NCBI GenBank assembly: GCA_031472005.1
Contig: PZJY01000011.1
Location: forward strand, 992,001-1,056,000
Direction: 5' to 3'
DNA: 64,000 nt
Source of the DNA: Tetracladium setigerum
Taxonomy: Eukaryota; Ascomycota; Leotiomycetes; Helotiales
The position numbers and the translations under genes were made by a program. Shown piece by piece: positions 11,952 through 22,622 of the stretch. Positions within the stretch are counted from its first letter, which is position 1, and each line of letters starts with the position of its first letter. The notes under the pieces are model-generated. The model made no database searches. It was given only the letters and a program-made list of their open reading frames with translations, and had not been told where the DNA came from.

Positions 11952-13167
11952 TCATTCATTTATCAAATAGCTTCCATATGACCTTTTCCCCACTCTGTCC
12001 TTCTTCTCCGTATTCAATCCATCCACTCCCTTCCTCGCCAAAACCTCATCCATCACCGCTCCCAACCTTTCAACCGCCTCCTTGCTAATCTGATAATGCA
12101 CCACCAACCTCCCCGCCAAAAACGTTACCCCATGTTTCTTCCCTATCTTCACAAACTCCTCGGCATCAATGCCGGCATCCTCCAAATCCAACCACACCAT
12201 ATTCGTCTCTGTCTCGTTCTGTAACTTCCCTCCCATTGTCACCCACGTCTGCGCAATTTTCTTCGCCAACACATGCGTCCCTTCAAGCTTCCCCCCTTCA
12301 CCATTTACACCCTTCCCAAATGTCTCATCGACCGCTACTCTGGCTGCAGCGGTAAGCACACCAAGTTGTCTTAGCCCACCACCGATACTTTTTCTGATCC
12401 ATCTAGCATGCTTTATAAACTCCTTTCCCCCAACTAAAATACTGCCAGCCGGCGCACCCAATCCCTTCGAAAAGCACAAACTAATACTATCAAACTCTCT
12501 CGTAAAGTCATCTAACGCACCCGCCTTGGCAGCAACAGCCTCCCAGATCCTAGCACCATCCAAATGCATCTTAATCCCATGCTCCCTCGCAAAAGCAGAT
12601 ATTTTTCGGATTTCTTCCAACGGCATGATAGTGCCTGCGAGCGTGTTCTCAAGCGAAATGACACGTGTGGGACAGCCGTGAATTTCATCACCTAATGTGA
12701 CGGTGCGTTTGATATCGGAGAGAGTGAGATGTTTGCCATTGGCGGGAACGACACCTTTTATCATTGCCTGGGAGAGGGTAGCTACGCCGCCGGCTTCCCA
12801 TTCAAGAAGATGGGCGCGGTGATCGCAGAGGATGGAGTGAGGTGGTTGGGTTAGATGAGAGCGCATTGCGAGTTGGTTTCCCATGGTACCTGAGAGGACG
12901 AAGAGGGCTGCTTCGTGAGAGGTGAGGGCTGCGAGGTGCGATTCTAGGGCGTTGGTAGTGCCGTCTTCACAGAAGACGTCGTCTGCTAGGGTGCTGGATT
13001 GGATTGCTTGGAGCATAGAGAGAGTTGGGTTGTTATTGTGTCACCTGGTATGTGTTAGTTTGATATTCTGAATTTAGCATGGGTTGTGATGTACTTCGGA
13101 AATCGAAGGCCGATGGACCTGGACTCGACCATGCCGATGGTTTGGAGACGTCTATCTGAGAAGCCAT
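11952..13167 (-). CDS. GLY1: Low-specificity L-threonine aldolase (PLP enzyme), one frame break
   Basis: Fold-type I PLP enzyme cleaving threonine/allo-threonine to glycine and acetaldehyde. Exons (minus) are 13167-13095 and 13044-11952 with a 50-nt intron (branch CTAAC), about 388 aa. Family landmarks are AFDFRSDT at the N-terminus, EDGTTNALESHLA, SGTMGNQLA, CDHRAHLLEWE, HLDGARIWEA and the PLP-lysine segment LCFSKGLGAPAGS. Directly after splicing the frame slips: the conserved TTPTLSMLQAI is reached only if the CCC run (GGG 13027-13029 on +) has one more C. Start at 13167 sits 20 codons before DFRS, as in relatives. An in-frame ATG at 13353 would add 62 residues, Ser/Thr/Arg-rich with RKGYSTNS, resembling a mitochondrial presequence. 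It is divergent from the amidase gene and tail-to-tail with PEX6. The family can also cleave other beta-hydroxy amino acids. Confidence 0.88.
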
Positions 13168-14294
13168 AGCTGGTGATTTTGAGTTGGTAGAATAGCCTTT
13201 CCTTGAATTGTTTAGGATGGCTTTTGCCCCTAGAGCTTGAGATTGAAACGGTCGCCTCTGTGAGAGCGTGGAGAGTGGGGTGCTCGTCGTGGGTAGCACC
13301 GCGGTAAAACAGGTCTTACTGAATATGGGATCTAGAGAAATGGTTAGCTGCAAGCTAAGCGAGAAGAAAAATAATCCATACTTCGAGATCTCGAGACTAA
13401 TTGGAGGAAACCTGGGCCTCGCGTGTGCAACATAAGTATTATTACTTGATAAGCTTTTACGAAAGCTGGACTGTCTTTTGAAATGCTGGTCCCGTGTGCT
13501 GATGCTGGCGAGGGTTGTTCTTTGTTGGTTATCTCAATTGATTGGATATCTACAAATTAATGGTTTGTCTCTTTTCGGGAATCAATCTTTTCTTTCATTA
13601 TGGAAATTTTTGAAAGAAAGGGAGGACGAGGACGAGGTGAGGTCGGTTTGCCAAGAAAAATAATTCTAGAACCCCACCAAAACCTCGAAGCCATTAGTGA
13701 AGAGCCAATAACATCTCCCAAGGAGACAATATTTCCACAGTCAGACAAACATCGGAAGGTGGCATAATTGAAGAGAGGATGGATTTTGGAGGGATCAATT
13801 AGCCGTACGTTTGGATGAGAACTAAGCCGGCCCAAAGTGATCAAAATCTAAAGTGTTTGAAGGGTAAGCGAATGGTCCTGTTTTCCAGCTCGAAGAAGCG
13901 AAATGTCATATCTTGTGAATGGTACTAAGAATTATTCAATCTCGCTTGTGCTGCTTGTTTCTCTCAGAAGTTTGGAAAATGAAGAAGGCTCAACCGTGTT
14001 ATGACTTTCTCCATGGACAATTTTGAGAAATGAGCCAGCCTCCTCTCAGTCTTCGTAGTCTTTTTTTAATAACATTCCAAATCCAGTAGAGGTATTTTAT
14101 ACCATTAAGATGCCTTCTCATCGAGATACTGTGAAGTGTTGTGGTTGTGTTTACTTTGATGAATTCACGTATATGTGTTACGTAAGCAATCCATGTCTTC
14201 ATTTCTCCCACATCTAGGCATCAGCTGTACCCTCCGACGTTTCACTTCATCTTCGCGTTATTGCTCGCGCCGCCCTAATTTCACATCATCCAGA
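13168..14294. other. Divergent promoter region, threonine aldolase / amidase
   Basis: About 1.1 kb, AT-rich, between two divergent starts. Positions 13168-13353 are in frame with the aldolase and may be coding in a longer isoform. An in-frame ATG at 14175 upstream of the amidase start gives 40 extra residues of no recognised kind. Otherwise nothing assignable. Confidence 0.4.
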
Positions 14295-16177
14295 ATGCCT
14301 CCAGCGAAAAAATCAAAACCCAAGAGACCATGGCAAGATATCGCCAAGGAGGCTCAAGAACACAGAGATGCTAGCCTCAACAAAGTCCCTGAATCACTCA
14401 GTCTTCTTACATCCTTTGATGAGAAATACTCCTCAGAATCTCTCCCAAATAATTCGCTTGGTGTTCCAGGGAAGTTCCATCATTTAAAGGATCTTGAAAT
14501 TACGGAGATGTTACCTGAGAATCTCGTCAGAGCAATTGCAAATAGAGATTGGAGTTCCGTAGAAGTGATCTCGGCATTTCTGAGACGTGCTATACTGGCT
14601 CAGAAACTTGTCCGTTAATTCGCATTTTCCTGTTTCTTCAGGGTAAGTAGTAATTTACTGATAGAAAATGTAGACAAATTGCATCACCGAGCTCCTCCCA
14701 GACCAAGCCATCTCCCGAGCTCGCGAGCTTGATGCCTACCTCCTGCAACACAAAAGACCCATTGGACCACTTCATGGTCTTCCAATCAGCGTCAAAGAAA
14801 TGATTGGAATGAAAGGACTGGGTCTGAATGCTTCCTATGTAGCTTGGTGGGGTAAAGTCGCTTCTGAAGATGCACATGTGCTTCAAATTCTGTGGAATGC
14901 AGGTGCAGTGTTTTATGCGAGGACTACGCAGCCTCAAGGGATGATGCATCTAGAGACCGACAGTAATCTGTATGGTGTTACTGTGAACCCTTACCAAAGG
15001 GACTTGACTTCAGGAGGAAGTAGTGGAGGGGAGGGAGCATTGATTGGGATGAGAGGGAGTTGTTTGGGGGTTGGAAGCGATATTGGTGGTGAGATCTCTC
15101 TTTCGTCTCCATATTATTGTTAGACCATCATTTTGACCAATCTCCCTTCTGTAGGTAGTATCCGAAGCCCCGCAGCAAACTGCGGAATATACGGGTTCAA
15201 ACCAACAGCTTTTCGCATTCCCACAGATGGATGGTGTTCGACTATGGCGGGAGCGGATCCGATCTCAGCGGTTATTGGGCCCATGAGCACGAGTTTGGCT
15301 GGCTTAAAACTATTTATGAAAACGATCATTGACTCGCAGCCGTGGCTAATTGAGCCAGCACTCATCCCCATTCCCTGGAATTCGACTCCCAAAATATCGT
15401 CATCCAAACTGCTCAAGATCGGGGTAATGTGGAATGATTCAGTTGTCACCCCTCATCCTCCCATTACTCGTGCCATGCAGGAACTGGTAGTTCGCTTGAA
15501 GAAGATCCCAAACGTAAAAATCGTGGACTGGAAGGGGCATCTCCATGATGAAGCGTGGGCCATCCTCTCCAGTCTGTATTTCACGGATGGTGGAGCCGAA
15601 GATGCTGCAACAATTGCCGAGTCTGGAGAACCATGGAGACCGCTGACCACGTTTATTATCAAAGAAAACCCATGCGTTAGGAAACTCACCCCTCAAAAAC
15701 TCTACTACTGGCAAGAAGAACGAGAGGCTTACAGAAAAGAATATGCGAAAGCGTGGAATGATACGGGCGAAGATGGCCAATGCGTAATGGATGTGATTCT
15801 TTGTCCTGTAGGTCCAGGTGTTGCTCCAGTACATGGTACAGCAAAGTATTGGGGCTACACGAGTTTGTGGAATCTGCTGGACTATCCAGCAGTGAGTTTC
15901 CCCGTCAACAAAGTCGACAAAGTGAAAGACGGCATAAATGAGACGTTTAATCCATTGACGGAACTGGACGAAGAGAACTTCAAACTTTGTGAGTCCCCAA
16001 TAATAATGCAAGACACTCGACGTTGCTACTGATTGCTTCCCAGATGACCCAGAGTTGTTCAACAAAACGCCGATTTCCCTGCAACTGGTTGGGAGGAGGT
16101 TTGAAGATGAAAAGGTTTTGGCAATCCTGGAATATATGACTGAACACACTCTGCTTCCTTTCTGCTCTTTTCCTTGA
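14295..16177 (+). CDS. Amidase signature family enzyme (acetamidase/FAAH-like)
   Basis: Serine amidohydrolase of the amidase signature family, about 565 aa. Exons are 14295-14609, 14674-15088, 15155-15988 and 16044-16177; introns are 64, 66 and 55 nt, and all exons join in frame. The Ser-cisSer-Lys triad is visible: Lys in LPISVKEMIG, cis-Ser in the Gly/Ser box TSGGSSGGEGAL, and the nucleophile Ser in VGSDIGGSIRSPA. CGIYGFKPTAFRIP follows, as in fungal general amidases. The N-terminus (KKSKPKRPWQDIAKEAQEHRDASL) is typical of fungal acetamidase-type proteins that begin cytosolic. Substrate cannot be read from sequence; small aliphatic amides or fatty-acid amides are possible. The MFS transporter follows on the same strand about 1.1 kb downstream. 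No frame break was found. Confidence 0.88.
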
Positions 16178-17259
16178 GGTTTCAACGTCACACTAGATGC
16201 CGATCTGTTTCTAAATCTGCACTCTTGGGCTTTACAAACAAAGGTGTTACAGAAAAGCTTACATTTCAACAACTACGTCGTTGTGCCAGCAAAGTGATGT
16301 CTGTTTTTGACGTCAGTTTCTTATCGCGTTCCTCAATAATTGATGGCACTGCTCGCTGCTTGAACTGATATTGGCATACCAAGTCTGAAGTTGAGCCAAA
16401 AAATCTCGTAGCAATCGAAAGTATTGTTTGAGAGCGGTCATCGACCAGCTCGCTAACAAACTTGACAATTCCTCCTCCTCGGAAACATTGATTATTGGAC
16501 TTGGGAATTCCACTTTCCGTAAGCAGAATTGCCAAGACAAGAACTCGTACGCAGTGATTACGCAGGAATAATAAGAGAGGAACGAGCCGTGTTATATACC
16601 AGGAGTCCTAGTTTGCGGAATGTGCGGATAACGTGGAGGTTTCAGATCATCTGGAGAGTGCTACTTGGCGAAAGTTTATTTCTAAAGCAGACCAAAGAAT
16701 GATCCGAGAGCCTCTTAAAACAACTTACGATTTTGCATTTTTGAACGGTTTGGGCTCTTCGGCCCTGTGAATTATCCATCCTGTTGGTTGACTGATAAAA
16801 AACAAGGCGATATACACGATCAGACTCTCTCTGCCAAGTTTGCTGCTCTCACTTCGAATGTTTTTGATATCGTAGCAGTAAGTCTGGCTCCAGATCTCGC
16901 TGGGTTTCTTGGAAAGACTGTCTGCTTCATGAAAGGTTTTAGACTGCTCCTGAACTTGGAACCGAACCTTAACCCACACATAACCACGTCTTTGGGTTGC
17001 AAGCGTATGACAAGAAGTGGGATTTCCGCCTTGGTAGTCACAGATTGTCTTGTGGCTCAGTCTGCCCAGACAAATCATCCCTATTTTTCAGAAGTGGTTT
17101 GGAATCAGCGAGGATGCCCAGGCAGGTGTTAAAACTTAATAACAAATTAATATCTTGTGCCAATACTTAGAAGGTGGTACAGCCCTCCAAGATCAACGAA
17201 AAAGCATCTTCAAATTAATATCTTTACCAAGGTGGCCCGCGTGGCAACCGCTCATCAAG
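16178..17259. other. Intergenic, nothing assignable
   Basis: About 1.1 kb between the amidase and the MFS transporter, both on +. Short open frames on both strands have no recognisable domain. Contains the amidase 3' UTR and the promoter of the transporter. Confidence 0.4.
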
Positions 17260-18968
17260 ATGACGATGGCAGACTCCATTACACAATCCAAGCACGCCTC
17301 CTGGGATCTGGCTTCGAGTGTCTTCCTCATCACCTCTGATGGGCGGACACTCTCCTTGCCCATCCCAAGCAAATCGCACCGAGACCCATTGAATTGGAGT
17401 AAGCGCAAGCGTGCCGGCGCGCTTTTCTCGTTGATGCTCTTCTCGGTCATAGGCTTGACGATAGTTCAGGGGCCAAGCCTAATGTATGAACCTCTTTTGA
17501 AAGAGTTTGCTGGCCAGGTAAGTGATATCTATTCTGAAGTAATGGCGATGAAGTACTGATGAATGATAGGATATCAAACCCTTTCGTCTTGATGCACTCA
17601 TGTCAGGACCGTCTCTTTTTATGGGACTTGGTTCCTTTGTGTGGGTCCCTCTTTCGCTAGCAGTCGGAAGGAGAACTGTTTTCTTGCTTGCGAATTTGTT
17701 GATGCTCGCTTCAATCGTCTGGGCTGGTTTTGCCGGAGGGTTCTATCAGCTCTTAATAGCTGTGTCGTTACAGGGAATGGCAGAAGGAATTTCTATCAGT
17801 GCTGTAAGTGATCATCCTCTCCAAAAGGCCAAACGAGTCTAACCCTCAAGCCAAGGTCCTTCTAATGGTAATCGATTTGACATTCATTCACCAGCGCCCA
17901 CAAGCTATTGCCATGATTTGGACCCTTGTCGGCGCCACCAATATGTCTATTCTGTCTCTTGTGCCCCAAATGACACAAAACACAACACAATGGCGATTGT
18001 TTTATGATATTTGGATTATACCAATTGCTATATCCTGCCTGGTAGCTTTCTTCTTCTTCCCAGAGACCTATTTTCTCCGCCCAGCAGTTGCCTTTGATGG
18101 ACGGATTCTTCTACAAAGTGCGACCGAAAAAGTCCAGATATATCCGGATTGGGAAGCCGCTGCCATGGAGAAAAACCTACCAGACACGCCACAGTCGGGC
18201 TGGAGACTCAAGATGAGGGAGTTAAAGTTTTGGGGTGTGAACGATGGTGGATGGAGAGCAATGGGTCACTGCTATCTTCAAATTTTCCATTGCTTCTTCA
18301 ACCCCCTCGTCTTCTGGGTTATGGTGCTCAATTCTCTGGTCTTCGCCGGGATGGTCAGTATCGGAATAACATATACAAGCGTCTTGAGTGTCTCACCATA
18401 TAACATGCCAGCCAACCTTATATCACTGGTTAACCTCGCCGGAGCGGTGGGAGCTTTCACAGCGTGGCCTGTATGTGGGCTGCTTACCTCCAGTATCATC
18501 CGCCGACTAGCAATGCGGAACGGAGGCGTTCGAGAGGCTGAATTCTACCTTCCAGCATTCATCCTCCCGGTCTTGATCACTGCCACCAGTCTCATACTCT
18601 ACGGTTTCACTGTTCAATATCAACACCACTTTATCCTTATCTATATCTCTTACGCACTGAACGCTTTCGGATTCGTAAGTGCCGCTACTGCAAACACAAT
18701 CTGGGTTACGGAGGCTTTCCCGCGGCATGCCGCTGCTGCCCTTACTGTTGTCATAGGTGGCAGTTATAGCGCAAGTTTTGGAATGAGCTATGCTATCCTG
18801 CCGTGGATCGAGAGCCAGGGGAGAGCGAATGCGGAACTTGAGTTGGCACTCATGATTGTAGCCGTAGGGTGTATTGGGATTCCCGTGGCGTTCTGGGGAA
18901 AGAAGGTCAGACAAAGCATTGGTGGGAAGTGGGAGGGGAACGAGAGTGGTGCTTTGAGGCCTCAGTAA
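17260..18968 (+). CDS. MFS transporter (DHA1-like)
   Basis: Major facilitator superfamily permease, about 534 aa. Exons are 17260-17517, 17570-17803 and 17856-18968; introns are 52 nt each with CTAAC or similar before the acceptor. A hydrophilic N-terminus (LPIPSKSHRDPLNWSKRKR) precedes 12 predicted membrane helices with a long central loop after the sixth. The loop contains DGRILLQSATEKVQIYPDWE and GWRLKMRELKFWG, as in fungal DHA1-like transporters related to multidrug or siderophore/quinate efflux carriers. The motif-A region reads VPLSLAVGRRTVFL rather than the classical GxxxDRxGRR. The substrate cannot be assigned. It lies tail-to-tail with the dioxygenase gene, with only 180 bp between stop codons, so 3' UTRs probably overlap. 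Confidence 0.85.
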
Positions 18969-19148
18969 TTCGTACAGGTGACCGTCCAAAATTTAATCCT
19001 ATTTTTGAGAAGAGAGTATTGTAATGGTGACAGGCCGCCTCGATTCGCCGCAGCCTGTTGAGGTACTTGTTCAAATAAGAGGCACATGGCCTTGTGACTG
19101 GGATAACTGAGGAGCCCCAACAGTCAGGTTCCGTAACCGCAATGTAGG

Positions 19149-20591
19149 TTATGCTCCCGAGGGCTCCAAAGCTTTCTCCTGCAACACCCTCAAACGGCTT
19201 TCAAAGACATCCGTGTCAACATAACACCCTTTTAGCCACCTTTCCCCTGACATCGAATCAAATTCCCTCCTCCCGTGCAACACACGTCGATTGTTGAACA
19301 CGACACACTCTCCTTCATTCAGTTTGTATTCAAACATATTTTCCTCGGCCTCAACGGAATTGGTAAACATTTGAAGTGCCTCTAGATATTCTCGGAATTG
19401 CTTGTCTTGTTGTGCAACCCTAGGCAATGGAGCTTGAAAGGGAGGCGAGTAATTGACGAAGTCAAGGTTTTCTAGAGTTAGAGGGCGGTGAGATAGTTTC
19501 CTCTCAACCAGAGGATGTGATCTGTAGTAGTATTGGCCATCGTTTTTGTAATGGTAAGCAAGTTCCACCTTGCAGGCTACCGCCTTCAAGTAGTCACTGG
19601 GGAGCGAGAGCAACGCGTTGAAAGAGTCTGAAAAGAGCGATGAACCACCTTCGCAGGTGTTTTTCAGACAATGTAAGAATTGGAGTCCTGGAGGATTCTG
19701 CATATATAGAAGGTCCATATGAAGCCCGAGATATTGCTGTGTGTAAGCAACATTCTTTGCCTGTGGAGTGGATTTAACGTTCCAGGTTCGACCATAAAAG
19801 GAATCTCGTAAGGTGCCTATTCGTCCAGCAATGCTTTCTACAGACGTCTCATTCTCTGGCACCCCCTTAAGAATGATGAAGCCATATGAATGCAGTTGTG
19901 ACAGGGCATGGAACAGAAGGGTGTCATCCTTCATGTAGCTCTCATAATTGAAGTGCGTCAAGGCTTGGGCCTGGACTCTTGACCACGGTTGAACAGGTCT
20001 TGTATTATGTAGGGAGTCTTGCAAGTTGCTGGGATTAAGATGGGCATTCAAAAATGATCGAGGGATGAAAGAAATATGATCCTCTCCAGAACCAGGAATG
20101 TCGTTCTTCCAAGTTAATGTGATTCCTGTCTCCGAGCATCCCACAGATTTGATGTTGATATCGAGAGATATGTCTGTAGTGCTGAACTTCTTTTGTGTAG
20201 AGTGCGGGTCCACACACTTGGGACAGGAGCATGAGTCCCGGAGGAACGCAGCGTGGAATACATGTGCATTTTCTTCTCCGTTTCCTAGTATAGTTTTGAC
20301 CAGAATTCCATTTCTTTTCTTCACTGCCCAATTTGCCTGGTCAACGTGTATCTTGATGGGCGTCGGTTTGGGAAGAGTTGAGACTTTTTCCAGCTGTGAG
20401 AGGGCTACAGGCTTCACAGCCTCAGGTTGTGTGTGCTGAAGTCGTTTTATAGTCCAGAGAGAGCTTCGAGACTGAAAGGAAGCTCTCACTCCCGATCGCA
20501 ACAGCTTCGTAGACAGCATGAGTGTGGTTGTATAGAGCACCAATGAAGAGGGATTGAAGAGTAGCGCTTTTCGTGGGAAAATGCTGCACAA
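19149..20591 (-). CDS. Gamma-butyrobetaine hydroxylase-like Fe(II)/2-oxoglutarate dioxygenase
   Basis: TauD/TfdA-type dioxygenase with the N-terminal zinc module of gamma-butyrobetaine and trimethyllysine hydroxylases. Single exon, 480 aa. The zinc site is visible as RDSCSCPKCVDPHSTQ (three Cys, one His). The catalytic facial triad is H-x-D in LGLHMDLLY plus the distal His in NNRRVLHGRREF, with the Arg for 2-oxoglutarate nearby. It would hydroxylate gamma-butyrobetaine to carnitine, the final step of carnitine synthesis (family knowledge; the close paralogue trimethyllysine dioxygenase cannot be excluded). Two in-frame starts exist. The second (20519) begins MLSTKLLRSGVRASFQSRSS, a strong mitochondrial presequence; the upstream one adds 24 residues. 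Divergent from the mitochondrial carrier gene. Confidence 0.85.
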   Translation of the reverse strand: MCSIFPRKALLFNPSSLVLYTTTLMLSTKLLRSGVRASFQSRSSLWTIKRLQHTQPEAVKPVALSQLEKVSTLPKPTPIKIHVDQANWAVKKRNGILVKTILGNGEENAHVFHAAFLRDSCSCPKCVDPHSTQKKFSTTDISLDINIKSVGCSETGITLTWKNDIPGSGEDHISFIPRSFLNAHLNPSNLQDSLHNTRPVQPWSRVQAQALTHFNYESYMKDDTLLFHALSQLHSYGFIILKGVPENETSVESIAGRIGTLRDSFYGRTWNVKSTPQAKNVAYTQQYLGLHMDLLYMQNPPGLQFLHCLKNTCEGGSSLFSDSFNALLSLPSDYLKAVACKVELAYHYKNDGQYYYRSHPLVERKLSHRPLTLENLDFVNYSPPFQAPLPRVAQQDKQFREYLEALQMFTNSVEAEENMFEYKLNEGECVVFNNRRVLHGRREFDSMSGERWLKGCYVDTDVFESRLRVLQEKALEPSGA

Positions 20592-20937
20592 GTAAGTGCC
20601 TGTGTATCGGTATGCTAGACTGTGAGCTTGATCAGCTTGACATTGGGTGGGTGAAAAGGGAGTTGTATTTACCTGTGAAAAGGAGGAGAGGGCACTTCTG
20701 TGGTGGGGGCATTCTGGACGTCAAATGTCGCGTCCAGCCTCGGCAACCTCGCGTACTTTAACCTTTTAGCCGAACCATTCACCCAGATATCTGAGAGAAC
20801 AAACAGCAAGGGATCTTGAAAAAAGTTGGAGCCCCGACCAGATATCTGCTATTTGTCGGTTCGCCAAATCCCTCAATCAATACTTACCTACCGGATTTCA
20901 TGAACCTGCGTGGCTCAAAACACCAGGCAGCAGGTGC
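20592..20937. promoter_or_regulatory. Compact divergent promoter, dioxygenase / mitochondrial carrier
   Basis: About 350 bp between the two start codons; both products are predicted mitochondrial. No motif recognised. Confidence 0.45.
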
Positions 20938-22075
20938 ATGTCTCGAAGCGGCGAGCACCTGAAGGATGAGGTATGCTGCGATCAGTTCTGCAAATGAGTG
21001 CAATTGCGTGGTTACGTACTGATCAGGATTACTGTAGGGTTCCAAATCCCAAGTCATCCTTGCGGGAGCTACAGCTGGATTGATCGCAAGGTGAGTTTGT
21101 GATGTGCTTCCGTTGTTTTCCCTCCTGCTAACTCTCTGTAGATTCGTCATAGCTCCCCTGGACGTTGTCAAAATCCGTCTCCAGCTGCAAACACACTCGC
21201 TTTCAGACCCTCTGTCACATCGGAATCTCAATGGGTCTCCAATATATAAAGGAACCCTCCCTACGATTAAGCATATTCTACGAGAGGAAGGGATCACCGG
21301 ACTATGGAAAGGAAACATTCCGGCGGAGCTGATGTACGTCTCGTACAGCGCCATCCAATTCACAACCTATCGAGCTGTGTCCGTTGGACTACAGACTGCG
21401 TTTGGAGATCGCAGACTGCCAGTAGCAGCGGAAAGCTTTATCGCGGGTGCATCTGCGGGTGCTGTCGCTACTACTGCCACATATCCTCTAGATCTTTTGC
21501 GAACACGATTTGCTGCGCAGGGAAATGAGAAGGTGTACTCTTCGTTGGCTGTCTCCATTCGCGAGATTGCGAGGAATGAGGGTCCAGCAGGCTTCTTTCG
21601 TGGACTGGGAGCTGGCGTTGGGCAGATAATACCATATATGGGGACGTTTTTCGCTACTTATGAAGCCTTACGAGTACCGATGGGAAACCTTCAACTGCCC
21701 TTTGGGTCCGGAGACGCTGCTGCTGGAGTCATGGCATCTGTCCTTGCCAAAACCGCCATTTTCCCATTGGACTTGATCCGGAAGCGGTTGCAGGTTCAAG
21801 GGCCGTCAAGGACGAAATATATCCACAAGAACATTCCAGTTTACGAGGGCGTGTTCAAGACAATGGCGGCTATTGTGAAGGTAGAGGGTGTCAGAGGGCT
21901 TTACAGAGGGCTCACAGTCAGGTAAGCTTTGGCCACAGCGTTTCGTCTGACTTCACTAACGCGAAATAGTCTGTTCAAGGCAGCTCCTGCGAGCGCGGTG
22001 ACCATGTGGACATATGAGAGCATGTTGCGGATGTTCATAAATTTGGAGCAAAGTGCAAATGCCATTGCATCGTGA
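20938..22075 (+). CDS. TPC1: Mitochondrial thiamine pyrophosphate carrier
   Basis: Mitochondrial carrier family protein importing thiamine pyrophosphate into the matrix, about 323 aa. Exons are 20938-20970, 21038-21090, 21142-21921 and 21970-22075, with three introns of 48-67 nt; all joins keep frame. Three Solcar repeats are marked by PLDVVKIRLQ, PLDLLRTRFA and PLDLIRKRLQ, each followed by a Gly-rich second helix segment (GLWKGNIPAELMYVSYSAIQ, GFFRGLGAGVGQIIPYMG, GLYRGLTVSLFKAAPASA). The GLWKGN / YVSYSAIQFTTY pattern and the spacer HSLSDPLSHRNLNG with PIYKG are typical of fungal TPC1. The first exon encodes only 11 residues; the start is supported because the splice gives GSKSQVILAGATAGLIAR joined to FVIAPLD. 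No frame break. Confidence 0.9.
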
Positions 22076-22622
22076 AATCGAAGGATGGATCATTGAGCTG
22101 TTGTTCTGCATGATCAATAGCATTTAATCCCTCAGTAGCCAGCTGTATGTACTGTACAATAACTGTAAAACTCTTCAGATAATCGTGAACAAGATACCTA
22201 CTACTGTACGGAGTAGGTCTCTGGAAATAGCCAGAATGTGACTTTCCTTTTCCGCGCTCGCTTCATTGCTCGCCGGCCGCTCGGGCGAAGGGAGCGAGCC
22301 CGTACTGTAGCATATCGGTAATCTTGATCCGCATCTCCAGCCATGAAACCAGTCTTGTGATGAAGAAACTAGAAGGACGACTGTACACCTCAAATCTGTC
22401 TTTAGGTCCCCTCGCTTTCTTTCTCCATTCTTCTCTTCTTTTGAATGACAATTTGTGTCTCAAATTACACTTTCTTCATTTCCTCTACGAGATTGCTTTG
22501 CTTACACTCGTTACGAAAACTCCCCACTACTCGAGCGCGAACACTGTGCCAGGATCTTTTGGAGGAGCTCCAGCCAGCCATTTGTTTGCATGTGATCCCA
22601 CTCTTTCACAACCTCGACAAGA
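22076..22622. other. Intergenic / leader of the next gene
   Basis: Contains a TACGGAGTA word at 22207-22215 within ctactgtACGGAGTAgg, then a CT-rich leader from about 22400 to 22620. Open frames overlapping 22324-22858 appear to be out-of-frame shadows. Confidence 0.4.

Noticed and set aside
16178..17259. Transposon or pseudogene remnant between the amidase and the MFS transporter
   Set aside because: No terminal repeats, transposase motifs or RIP-like AT bias visible.
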